This document shows positions 1-7,431 of a stretch of DNA of 64,000 nucleotides, piece by piece; positions within the stretch are counted from its first letter, which is position 1, and each line of letters starts with the position of its first letter. The DNA is taken from assembly GCA_040793985.1 (NCBI GenBank), contig JBFNJI010000046.1, forward strand, positions 35,079-99,078, in the 5' to 3' direction. Position numbers and translations under genes: made by a program. A model generated the notes under the pieces. The model was not told where the DNA came from and ran no database searches. It worked only from the letters and a program-made list of their open reading frames with translations. The DNA comes from Thiodiazotropha sp040793985 (GTDB taxonomy: Bacteria > Pseudomonadota > Gammaproteobacteria > Chromatiales > Chromatiaceae).

Positions 1-25
1 TTCGCTCTATAATCAGTGCCGGCTA

Positions 26-379
26 ATGTTGTCGCGTTGTCAGTACGAACATATCTTCATCCCTGTGCGAACCATGCAGATCCAGGCGGTGATCGATGAG
101 GATGAGGTGATCTTTGTCGATAATCAGGCCTATGCGGTTCGCAATGGTGAAGGCGGTAAGCTGATCCGGCTGGCCTGGAAATTTCGCCGGGATCTGGAGC
201 GGGACAATATCACCGAACCTGCGCCCATTGATTTGATCTACTATGATGACCAGGCCCGAGAGCTGCATACTCGATTAATCGGCGACTTTAAAAAGGCCCT
301 TGATATCATGGAAGTACGCTTCAGAGAGAACGGCTGTGAGGCGCGCGTTAAGCGGGTACTGCCGTTTCCGAAGCAATAG
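26..379 (+). CDS. hypothetical protein, possibly 5'-truncated by the window edge
   Basis: I do not recognise this 117-residue protein. It is charged and soluble in appearance, with no signal peptide or membrane segment; the C-terminal half is rich in Arg, Lys and Glu and probably helical. The frame is open to the left edge of the window, so the true start may lie outside. An ATG at 74 is an alternative start that would drop the first 16 residues. A TATAAT hexamer at 8-13 could be a -10 box, which would favour a start inside the window. The gene converges on cbbO, with 180 bp between the two stop codons in which I see nothing. No function is proposed. Confidence 0.55.
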   Translation: MLSRCQYEHIFIPVRTMQIQAVIDEDEVIFVDNQAYAVRNGEGGKLIRLAWKFRRDLERDNITEPAPIDLIYYDDQARELHTRLIGDFKKALDIMEVRFRENGCEARVKRVLPFPKQ

Positions 380-560
380 ACCTAAAGGCATTGAAATGAC
401 AGCGACGGGCAGAGGTGGGGCAGAGTCCGAGCCTGCGTTTTGCCTGCTTGGGAAGGTATCCGGCCTTGCAAGAATCTGTCTGAAGTCGGTGCAATTTCAT
501 TGGGCACTGCGCTCAACCAGCAACGGCGCTTCTGAATAAACTCGCTATGGCATTGGAAGC

Positions 561-2951
561 TTAGCCGGTCAATGCAGCGAAAACACTCGGTAATCTCTCG
601 GGTAGACGCTCCACATTGTCTACGATGGAGTAGCCGTTTTCGCCGAAGATCCTCGCCACGTAGCGGTCCGCATTGGGATCCAGGGTCAGGCAGTAGGTGT
701 AGACACCCTGCATGGCCAGGTCCTCCACAGCCTTCTTGGCGTCGTGGCGCAGATACTGTGGATCCCGTTCATCGATATCGGCCGGTTCACCATCGGTAAC
801 GAGCAACACCAGGCGTTTCTGCGCATTCTGCTGGGTCAGGTGCCAGCCGGCATGACGCAGGGCGGCACCCATACGGGTGGAAAGGCCACCCTTCATGCCG
901 GCCATACGCGATTTGGCTTCGTCATCGTAGGTTTGCTCGAAATCCTTGAAGCGGTAGTACTGCACGTCGTGACGGCCGTCTGAGGCAAAACCGTGTACTG
1001 CAAAGTTGTCGCCGATGGAGTCGATGGCCCAGGAGAGCAGGCCGGCCGACTCGCGTGTGAGATCCAGGATGCTGTCTTGATCCTCGTAACCCTCTTCACC
1101 TTCGGCGATATCGCCGATCTTCTCATTGGTTGATTCGGAGAGGTCGAGCAGCAGCACAATCGACAGATCGCGTATGTGGCGTGTGATGCGAATATTGATC
1201 CGCGGATCTGGCATAACCCCGCGACGGATATCGATCATCGCCCGAATCGCCGCGTTCAGATCCAGCTCCTCGCCTTCCTCGTAGCCGCGACGACGTACGA
1301 TACCCTGCGGTTGGAGTGCATCGATCAGGTGGCGGATGCGCGAGGCGATCGGCTTATGTTTGGTCAGGATCTCATCCATGATTTCGGGATCGCCAACACC
1401 CTGTCTGCGCTCGATCACCGTGGCCCAGTCGGGTCGTGCGAGCTGTACGTGGTAGTCCCACTCGTTGTAGTGGTAGGGGGCGGAGACCGGCTCGACGCCC
1501 TCGCTCTCGTTCCAGCTCTTGGTGGTCTCCAGGTCATCCTCATAGGGGAACAGTTCGGATGAGAGCACAAGAATTTCGTCCGGGTTGTCGTGGGTCATCT
1601 CGGAATCGATCTCGTTGACGAACTCCATGATATTGACATGTCGCCGTACCGTGCCGCGGGTTGCCGGCATGTAGTCGACACCCTGGGATTCGAACATGTT
1701 TTCAGAGAACTCCCAGAAGTAGCGGTTGTCATCCCGGTAGGGGATCGGCCATTCGCTGAGGATGCGCACGCTGGGTATCTTGGCGATCTCAACGATCCGG
1801 TTGTAGAAGTCGATACCGGCCATCCAGGCCATCCGCGGGTTGTAGGGATCCTCCTCCAGTTGCGCATAGTAGTCGTCGGCAACCTGGTTGATGACCTCCA
1901 GTTCGTCACGATAGTCACGGTCCATGATCGCACGGGTGGTGCGCATCATCAGATCCATGGTTTCGTGGGGCTTGCCAAACTCGTCGTTCTCCCCCGGCTT
2001 GGCGGCGAAAAACTGCAGCCAGAGCTTTCGCAGACCTGGAAATTCGCTGTAGGCAAGGTACTCGACGCGGGCATCCTCGAAGAGTTCGATCATACGCATC
2101 TGCGCCTGGGAGAGCTGTTCGGCTGAGATCTGTTCGCGGGTGTAGACCATGTGCGCGGCCGCATGCGCCGCGGTTGCGCGGTAGATCTCCATGCCGTCGA
2201 TACCTCGGAATGGATCGTAGGCGTCCGGCACGTGGATCTGGAAATCCTCGATATAGGGACGAATGCCCTGGCGCGATTCGAAGTCGCCGGCGGTGGGGCG
2301 CATGAAGAAGGCCCTGGCCCAGAGTGCCCGCAGGTAGAAGTTGAGTTTGCGCTGATTGTCGATAAAGAGAGTGCCACGCCTTTCCGACTGCAGAATAGAG
2401 CGGGATGATTCGGTCTGCAGACCGAAATAGGCAAGTTGACCGTCGAGATCGCGCTGATGCGCCTGCGCACCCCACATGACCCAGCGGCGGAGCCCCCCCA
2501 GGGTCAGCTTGGAGAGCAGTTCGTCAAGATTTTCCATCATCGGGCGCAGACCGCGTGGGGCCTTGCCGGTCATCTGGTGCAGCAGTTTGAGGAAGCTGCG
2601 CATGACCTCGGCATCGCCAAGACGGGAGGCTGCAAGCGGTAGGCTTGCCAAGATCATGGTGATGACACTGCCGGAGGTGTGGGAAGAGAGTTTCATCATC
2701 GCCTCGACGATATCGGGGATGATGTCCTCGCCGACCTCCTTGGCAACACCCGGCATCTCCTGTACGTAGGTCAGAACCAGGTCCTGGCCGCGACCGAGGG
2801 TGCAGAAGGCACGCATGCCTTCGAGATAGTTCTGCAGGCCGCGTGGCGACATGACGCGTTGCGCCTCGTGGTAGGAGGATTCGAGCGCTTCGGCGTGCTC
2901 GTGATCGCCCTCTTCGAGACAGGTGACGTATTCTGAGAAATCGACACTCAT
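561..2951 (-). CDS. cbbO: RuBisCO activase subunit CbbO (von Willebrand A domain protein)
   Basis: The 796-residue protein has the size and layout of CbbO, the partner of the AAA+ ATPase CbbQ. Together they form the CbbQO activase, which removes inhibitory sugar phosphates from form I RuBisCO in the cytoplasm. The C-terminal third (about residues 600-790) is a von Willebrand A domain with a MIDAS-type DLSES motif followed by DGEP further on. The long N-terminal part is the helical region typical of CbbO/NorD proteins. The gene lies 212 bp downstream of cbbQ, in the same direction as cbbL, cbbS and cbbQ, matching the cbbLSQO order of form IAq loci. NorD of nitric oxide reductase clusters is the nearest alternative; the RuBisCO neighbourhood decides for CbbO. 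Confidence 0.93.
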   Translation of the reverse strand: MSVDFSEYVTCLEEGDHEHAEALESSYHEAQRVMSPRGLQNYLEGMRAFCTLGRGQDLVLTYVQEMPGVAKEVGEDIIPDIVEAMMKLSSHTSGSVITMILASLPLAASRLGDAEVMRSFLKLLHQMTGKAPRGLRPMMENLDELLSKLTLGGLRRWVMWGAQAHQRDLDGQLAYFGLQTESSRSILQSERRGTLFIDNQRKLNFYLRALWARAFFMRPTAGDFESRQGIRPYIEDFQIHVPDAYDPFRGIDGMEIYRATAAHAAAHMVYTREQISAEQLSQAQMRMIELFEDARVEYLAYSEFPGLRKLWLQFFAAKPGENDEFGKPHETMDLMMRTTRAIMDRDYRDELEVINQVADDYYAQLEEDPYNPRMAWMAGIDFYNRIVEIAKIPSVRILSEWPIPYRDDNRYFWEFSENMFESQGVDYMPATRGTVRRHVNIMEFVNEIDSEMTHDNPDEILVLSSELFPYEDDLETTKSWNESEGVEPVSAPYHYNEWDYHVQLARPDWATVIERRQGVGDPEIMDEILTKHKPIASRIRHLIDALQPQGIVRRRGYEEGEELDLNAAIRAMIDIRRGVMPDPRINIRITRHIRDLSIVLLLDLSESTNEKIGDIAEGEEGYEDQDSILDLTRESAGLLSWAIDSIGDNFAVHGFASDGRHDVQYYRFKDFEQTYDDEAKSRMAGMKGGLSTRMGAALRHAGWHLTQQNAQKRLVLLVTDGEPADIDERDPQYLRHDAKKAVEDLAMQGVYTYCLTLDPNADRYVARIFGENGYSIVDNVERLPERLPSVFAALTG

Positions 2952-3135
2952 AACACAGTACTCGCTGGCTTCTTATAACCGTCCGTAAAGTTACCAATCG
3001 ACAGTTGGCCATGGTGCGGCAGGGCCGCACCCTACCCATTCCACTCCGTTGAGGAGCAGGGGGTCGATCAACCGCTCAAGCCCGTAGGTTGGCTGGGCAG
3101 AGCGGTGTCAAAGGCGAATAGCTTCATTTGCATCT

Positions 3136-3155
3136 ATTCGCGTTCATTTGCGGAC
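3136..3155. repeat. dispersed repeat, single arm
   Basis: The 20-mer ATTCGCGTTCATTTGCGGAC lies between cbbO and cbbQ, just downstream of the cbbQ stop. The identical 20-mer occurs at 42416-42435, where it forms one arm of an inverted pair between hisA and hisF. Upstream of it, TTCATTTGCATCT adds a second imperfect GCGTTCATTTG-like unit. It appears to be an intergenic dispersed repeat of unknown role. Confidence 0.7.
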
Positions 3156-3163
3156 TTATACAA

Positions 3164-3970
3164 TCAAAAATAGGTATTCACCGCAGCGCTCAGGGTATCG
3201 CGCATATCCGGATCGTCGGTCAGCGGTGTCACCAGCGCCATCTGACAGGCGGATTGAGTGTCGATGCCCTTCGTGACCAGCTGCGCCGCGTAGACCAGAA
3301 GACGGGTTGACATGCCTTCATCCAATCCGTGTCCTTTCAGGTTGCGGGAGCGCTGGGCGATCTGCACCAGCTTCTCTGCGGTCTCCTGGTCGACGCCGCC
3401 TTCATGGGCCACGATTTCGGTCTCTACCGCGGTCTCCGGATAGTCGAAGTCCATGCCACCGAAACGCTGCTTGGTGGACTGTTTCAGATCCTTCATCAGA
3501 GACTGATAGCCCGGGTTGTAGGAGATAACGATCTGGAAGTCGGGATGAGCCTTTAACAACTCGCCCTTTTTCTCCAGCGGCAGTTCCCGGCGATGGTCGG
3601 TCAGGGGATGGATCACCACGGTGGTGTCCTGGCGTGCCTCGACCACCTCGTCGAGATAGCAGATGGCACCGATGCGGGCGGCCACGGTCAGGGGACCGTC
3701 CTGCCACTTGGTGCCGTTGATATCGAGCAGGAAGCGACCGACCAGATCGGAGGCGGTCATGTCCTCGTTACAGGCGACGGTGATCAGCGGCTTCTGCAGC
3801 TTCCAGGCCATGTATTCGACGAAGCGGGACTTGCCGCAACCGGTAGGGCCCTTCAACATCACCGGCATACGAGCATCGTATGCGGCTTGATACATCTCAA
3901 CCTCATTATGCACGGGGCGGTAATAAGGCTCCTCTGTGATCGTGAATTGATCGCGGTCGATATCGCTCAT
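3164..3970 (-). CDS. cbbQ: RuBisCO activase AAA+ ATPase CbbQ
   Basis: This 268-residue MoxR-class AAA+ ATPase matches CbbQ/NorQ. The Walker A motif GPTGCGKSRF is near residue 40, and the Walker B region with LDEVVE is near residue 105. CbbQ forms a ring that hydrolyses ATP and, with CbbO as adaptor, remodels inhibited form I RuBisCO. A good ribosome binding site (GGAGAGGAAG) precedes the ATG. The gene is downstream of cbbS and separated from it by 179 bp containing an inverted repeat and a strong GC hairpin, so its expression is probably lower than that of the RuBisCO genes. NorQ is excluded only by context, since no nor genes are present. Confidence 0.94.
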   Translation of the reverse strand: MSDIDRDQFTITEEPYYRPVHNEVEMYQAAYDARMPVMLKGPTGCGKSRFVEYMAWKLQKPLITVACNEDMTASDLVGRFLLDINGTKWQDGPLTVAARIGAICYLDEVVEARQDTTVVIHPLTDHRRELPLEKKGELLKAHPDFQIVISYNPGYQSLMKDLKQSTKQRFGGMDFDYPETAVETEIVAHEGGVDQETAEKLVQIAQRSRNLKGHGLDEGMSTRLLVYAAQLVTKGIDTQSACQMALVTPLTDDPDMRDTLSAAVNTYF

Positions 3971-3993
3971 CTTCCTCTCCGGGTCTGCTAGGA

Positions 3994-4086
3994 GTTTTGA
4001 GTGTTGAATTATGGGTTTTTGATTGTCTTTGTTTCACCACGCTGGGATCACACAAAAAGTAAAACCCATAACTCAAGACTGAAAAC
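3994..4086. repeat. imperfect inverted repeat between cbbS and cbbQ
   Basis: A 26-nt arm at 3994-4019 pairs with 4061-4086. Comparing the first arm with the reverse complement of the second gives three mismatches, and both share TTATGGGTTTT. The 41-nt spacer is unremarkable. In the cbb mRNA this could fold into a long stem next to the GC hairpin at 4093-4126. It may be a small insertion of the MITE/REP kind or an RNA processing and stability element; the sequence does not decide. Confidence 0.6.
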
Positions 4087-4092
4087 AGTTGC

Positions 4093-4126
4093 AAGGTCCC
4101 GCCCGCCGAACCGGGGGCGGGACCTT
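4093..4126 (-). terminator. strong GC hairpin downstream of cbbS (attenuator or stabiliser)
   Basis: AAGGTCCCGCCC at 4093-4104 pairs perfectly with 4115-4126 across a 10-nt loop. It starts about 23 bp after the cbbS stop on the minus strand. No clean U-run follows, so it may be a partial terminator or a 3' stabilising hairpin that keeps cbbLS transcripts more abundant than cbbQO. Confidence 0.6.
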
Positions 4127-4149
4127 GTCCGCTAATTTCCCTTCAGAAA

Positions 4150-4506
4150 TTAAGCGGGTGTACCACGGTAGATAACCATGGAAGCACCGGCGCACTGGGC
4201 GTAGTTGTCCAGGCCCAGCAAACGAACATGGTTGTTCGGATGGGCTTTGTGACAGGCTTCACACTCGGCCAGGATGGCATCTACGTCGGTCTCACCGAAC
4301 ATCGGCAGTTTCCACATGTACCAGTAGGAACCGGTGGCGTTCTGCGGCTCGGTGTGCTCGATGGAGGGGTTCCAGCCCTTGGAGACGATGAACTCGATCT
4401 GCTTGCGAATCTGATCGGCGTCCATGGCCGGCAGGTAGGAGAAGGTCTCGAACTTGCGGCTGGCAGTATCGGTAAGACTGGATTGATAGTCTTGCATTTC
4501 ACTCAT
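4150..4506 (-). CDS. cbbS: ribulose-1,5-bisphosphate carboxylase small subunit, form IA
   Basis: This 118-residue RuBisCO small subunit has the usual proteobacterial form IA length. It contains the conserved region around the YWYMWKLPMFG motif (about residues 66-76) and the C-terminal strand ending in a MVIYRGTPA motif. It assembles with CbbL into the L8S8 hexadecamer that fixes CO2. The start is supported by AGAGGAAT eight bases upstream. It lies 81 bp after cbbL and is certainly cotranscribed with it; a strong hairpin follows the stop. Confidence 0.97.
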   Translation of the reverse strand: MSEMQDYQSSLTDTASRKFETFSYLPAMDADQIRKQIEFIVSKGWNPSIEHTEPQNATGSYWYMWKLPMFGETDVDAILAECEACHKAHPNNHVRLLGLDNYAQCAGASMVIYRGTPA

Positions 4507-4587
4507 TGGTCTATTCCTCTAAATGTCGAATTTGATTGGGTCGATTCACTGATGACCGGCAACCGCCGGTCATCAATTGACTGGCCA

Positions 4588-6006
4588 TTACTTATGGGAA
4601 ACGTCCAGCTTGTCGACGGTATCGAATTCGAACTTGATCTCTTTCCAGGTCTCCATAGCCGCTTTCAGCTCTGGGCTGGACTTGGCAGCGTTGGTAAGGA
4701 TGTCCTTGCCTTCCTTCTCCAGCTCACGACCCTGGTTACGAGCCTCGACACAGGCCTCAACCGCAACACGGTTGGCAGCCGCGCCAGCCGCGTTGCCCCA
4801 GGGATGACCCAGGGTACCGCCACCGAACTGCAGTACGGAATCGTCGCCGAAGATGCTGACCAGCGCAGGCATGTGCCATACGTGGATACCACCGGAAGCG
4901 ACCGGCAGTACGCCAGGCATGGAGCCCCAGTCCTGATCGAAGAAGATACCGCGGCTGCGGTCTTCCTTGATGTAGCTGTCGCGCATGATGTCGATCCAGC
5001 CCAGGGTAGCGTCACGGTCGCCTTCCAGCTTACCGACAACGGTACCGGAGTGGAGGTGATCACCGCCGGAGAGACGCAGGGCCTTGGTCAGTACGCGGAA
5101 GTGGATACCGTGATGGGGGTTACGGTCGAGAACCGCATGCATCGCACGATGGATGTGCAGCAGCATGCCGTTGTCACGACACCACTGGGCCAGACCGGTG
5201 TTGGCAGTGAAACCGCCGGTCAGGTAGTCGTGCATGATGATCGGTGCGCCCAGCTCTTTGGCGTACTCGGCACGTTTGTACATCTCTTCGGGGGTCGGCG
5301 CGGTTACGTTCAGGTAGTGACCCTTGCGCTCACCGGTTTCCGCCTCTGCCTTGTGGATGGCTTCAACAACGTAGTTGAAGCGCTCACGCCAGCGCATGAA
5401 AGGCTGGGAGTTGACGTTCTCGTCGTCCTTGGTGAAGTCAAGACCGCCGCGCAGACCTTCGTAGCAGGCGCGACCGTAGTTCTTGGCGGAGAGGCCCAGC
5501 TTGGGCTTGATGGTACAACCCAGCAGCGGACGACCGTACTTGTTCATCTTGTCGCGCTCGGACTGGATGCCGTGAGGCGGACCGTTACAGGTCATCACGT
5601 AGGCCAGCGGGAAGCGTACGTCTTCCAGACGCAGGGCACGCACGGCCTTGAAGCCGAATACGTTACCGACCAGGGAGGTAAATACGTTGACTACGGAGCC
5701 TTCCTCGAACAGATCGATCGGATAAGCGATGAAGGCGTAGAAGCAGGTGTCGTCACCGGGGACGTCTTCAATGGCATAGGCGCGACCTTTGTAGTAGTCG
5801 AGGTCGGTCAGCAGATCGGTCCAAACGGTGGTCCAGGTACCGGTGGAAGACTCGGCAGCAACGGCTGCTGCGGCCTCTTCACGGGGTACACCAGGCTGCG
5901 GGACAACCTTGAAGCACGCCAGGATATCGGTGTCGGCCGGGGTATACTCCGGCATCCAGTATGTTTCGCGGTACTCTTTTACGCCCGCATCATATTTCTT
6001 GGCCAT
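4588..6006 (-). CDS. cbbL: ribulose-1,5-bisphosphate carboxylase large subunit, form IA
   Basis: The 472-residue protein is a complete form I RuBisCO large subunit. Visible active-site motifs are the catalytic-lysine segment GCTIKPKLGLS, the carbamylation-site segment GGLDFTKDDENVNS, and loop 6 in HSGTVVGKLEG. The sequence is of the proteobacterial form IA type (N terminus MAKKYDAGVKEYRETYW). No carboxysome shell gene is nearby and the locus continues into cbbQ and cbbO, so this is the cytosolic IAq kind. GGAGG lies just upstream of the ATG. A promoter and a LysR-type palindrome lie in the 315-bp region shared with the divergent regulator gene. A 605-codon open frame runs antisense here but is a composition artefact. 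Confidence 0.98.
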   Translation of the reverse strand: MAKKYDAGVKEYRETYWMPEYTPADTDILACFKVVPQPGVPREEAAAAVAAESSTGTWTTVWTDLLTDLDYYKGRAYAIEDVPGDDTCFYAFIAYPIDLFEEGSVVNVFTSLVGNVFGFKAVRALRLEDVRFPLAYVMTCNGPPHGIQSERDKMNKYGRPLLGCTIKPKLGLSAKNYGRACYEGLRGGLDFTKDDENVNSQPFMRWRERFNYVVEAIHKAEAETGERKGHYLNVTAPTPEEMYKRAEYAKELGAPIIMHDYLTGGFTANTGLAQWCRDNGMLLHIHRAMHAVLDRNPHHGIHFRVLTKALRLSGGDHLHSGTVVGKLEGDRDATLGWIDIMRDSYIKEDRSRGIFFDQDWGSMPGVLPVASGGIHVWHMPALVSIFGDDSVLQFGGGTLGHPWGNAAGAAANRVAVEACVEARNQGRELEKEGKDILTNAAKSSPELKAAMETWKEIKFEFDTVDKLDVSHK

Positions 6007-6125
6007 GTTAACGATTCCTCCAGATTTAGGATTGCGTTGCCTTGAAATACAGCTTGTGGAAAAAACTTTCCATGCTGCCAGTCAAAAAAAATCTTTGTCT
6101 AAATAACCTTAAACAAGGTGCAGGT

Positions 6126-6153
6126 AGTATAGGGGGGTAGGCGCTTATGTGAA
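6126..6153 (-). promoter_or_regulatory. predicted sigma-70 promoter of cbbL
   Basis: Reading leftward, TTCACA (complement of 6148-6153), a 16-bp spacer and TATACT (complement of 6126-6131) form a near-consensus -35/-10 pair. Transcription would begin near 6118, leaving a leader of about 110 nt before the cbbL ATG at 6006. The spacer holds a run of six C. Confidence 0.6.
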
Positions 6154-6175
6154 GTCAGATCTTTTAATTGGAATC

Positions 6176-6191
6176 ATAAGGTAAAACTTAT
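6176..6191. promoter_or_regulatory. candidate CbbR operator
   Basis: ATAAG-N6-CTTAT is a palindrome in the cbbL/cbbR intergenic region. It sits about 58-73 bp upstream of the predicted cbbL start point, which is where LysR-type activators place their recognition site. It also fits the TNA-N7-TNA pattern reported for CbbR targets. Binding is inferred, not shown. Confidence 0.5.
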
Positions 6192-6321
6192 ATCATATGC
6201 AGGAGACGGATAAATTTCCTGATAATTCCGTTTTATGGGCTCATGTCTGAAACAGAGATCGAGGTTGGGCGCCATGACGGGACCGTACCCGAGCGATTGA
6301 GCAAATGAGAGAAGGCTATTC

Positions 6322-7230
6322 ATGCACACAACTTTGAGGCAGATGCGGGTCTTCACCACTGTCGCCAGTCACCTGAACTTTACCCGTGCGGCACAGGAAC
6401 TCCATCTCAGTCAGCCGGCGGTTTCGATGCAGGTCAAGCAGCTCGAGGAATCGGTGGGGCTTCCCCTGTTTGAGCATGCCGGCAAGAAGATCCAGCTCAC
6501 CGAGGCCGGTAGAGAGATGTATCAGTATGTGCGGACCATCTTCCAGACTTTCGAAGAGATGGAGGAGGTCTTGGATGCATTGAAGGGGCTGGATACGGGG
6601 CGCATCAATATTGCCGTGGCCAGCACGGTCAACTATTTTGCACCGAGACTGCTCGCCGGCTTCAGTCGCCAATATCCTGGGATCGACCTGAGCCTGGATG
6701 TCACCAACCGTGAACGGTTGATGGGCCTGCTGAAGAACAACGAGATCGATGTCGTGCTGATGGGCTTGCCTCCGGAGGATATAGACCTGGTCTATGAGCC
6801 CTTCATGGAGAATCCGCTGGTGGTGATCGCGCCACCGGGGCATGCGCTGCAGCATGAGCGGAATATCCCGGCACAACGTCTGGCAGACGAGCTGTTCATC
6901 ATGCGTGAGGAGGGTTCAGGCACCCGGCTGGCCATGGAGCGTTTTTTCACTGAACAGTCGATCCCCCTCAGTACCGGGATGCAGATGACGCGAAACGAGG
7001 CCATCAAGCAGGCGGTACGTGCCGGCATGGGGTTGGGTGTGGTCTCCACCCACACCATCGAACTGGAGGTGGAGACCGGCCGCCTGGTGGTGCTTGACGT
7101 GGTTGGATTTCCCCTGCGGCGTCACTGGTACATGGTCTATCGCAAGGGCAAGCGGCTCTCGCCACCGGCCAGGGCCTTCCACGATTTTGTGTTGGCGCAG
7201 GCCCGGCATATCAGGCAGGAGCCCGTGTAA
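6322..7230 (+). CDS. cbbR: LysR-family regulator CbbR
   Basis: This 302-residue LysR-type regulator is divergent from cbbL. The N-terminal winged helix-turn-helix (residues 1-62) contains the family stretch RAAQELHLSQPAVSMQVKQL, and the rest is the periplasmic-binding-like effector domain. CbbR proteins activate Calvin-cycle genes in response to metabolites such as RuBP or NADPH. The ATG follows GAGAGAAGGC, an adequate ribosome binding site. The assignment rests on the divergent position and the family; orthologues control cbb operons in most autotrophic proteobacteria. Confidence 0.9.
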   Translation: MHTTLRQMRVFTTVASHLNFTRAAQELHLSQPAVSMQVKQLEESVGLPLFEHAGKKIQLTEAGREMYQYVRTIFQTFEEMEEVLDALKGLDTGRINIAVASTVNYFAPRLLAGFSRQYPGIDLSLDVTNRERLMGLLKNNEIDVVLMGLPPEDIDLVYEPFMENPLVVIAPPGHALQHERNIPAQRLADELFIMREEGSGTRLAMERFFTEQSIPLSTGMQMTRNEAIKQAVRAGMGLGVVSTHTIELEVETGRLVVLDVVGFPLRRHWYMVYRKGKRLSPPARAFHDFVLAQARHIRQEPV

Positions 7231-7431
7231 TCGTCGTTGATCCCACAGCTTCGCAGTATGACCGGGTCCGGTATCGGAATCCTTTGGGGCCCGCCTTGTT
7301 TATGGCTCAAGGGTTTATCGCCCATGGCATGCACGGACTTCCTGCTTGGGTTAAAATCAACTATTCAGCTCGAGCGTTGTCATAGCCAACCATGCAGCAC
7401 CAATCTTTCACCGTTGTGAGGCCTCAAAAAA

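Noticed and set aside
300..539. Short frame after the first gene
   Set aside because: No ribosome binding site, compositionally random, and overlaps the end of the 26-379 gene.
4228..6045. A 605-codon open frame antisense to cbbL
   Set aside because: It is created by the strong codon bias of the highly expressed RuBisCO gene on the other strand; its translation has no domain features and it overlaps cbbS, cbbL and the promoter.
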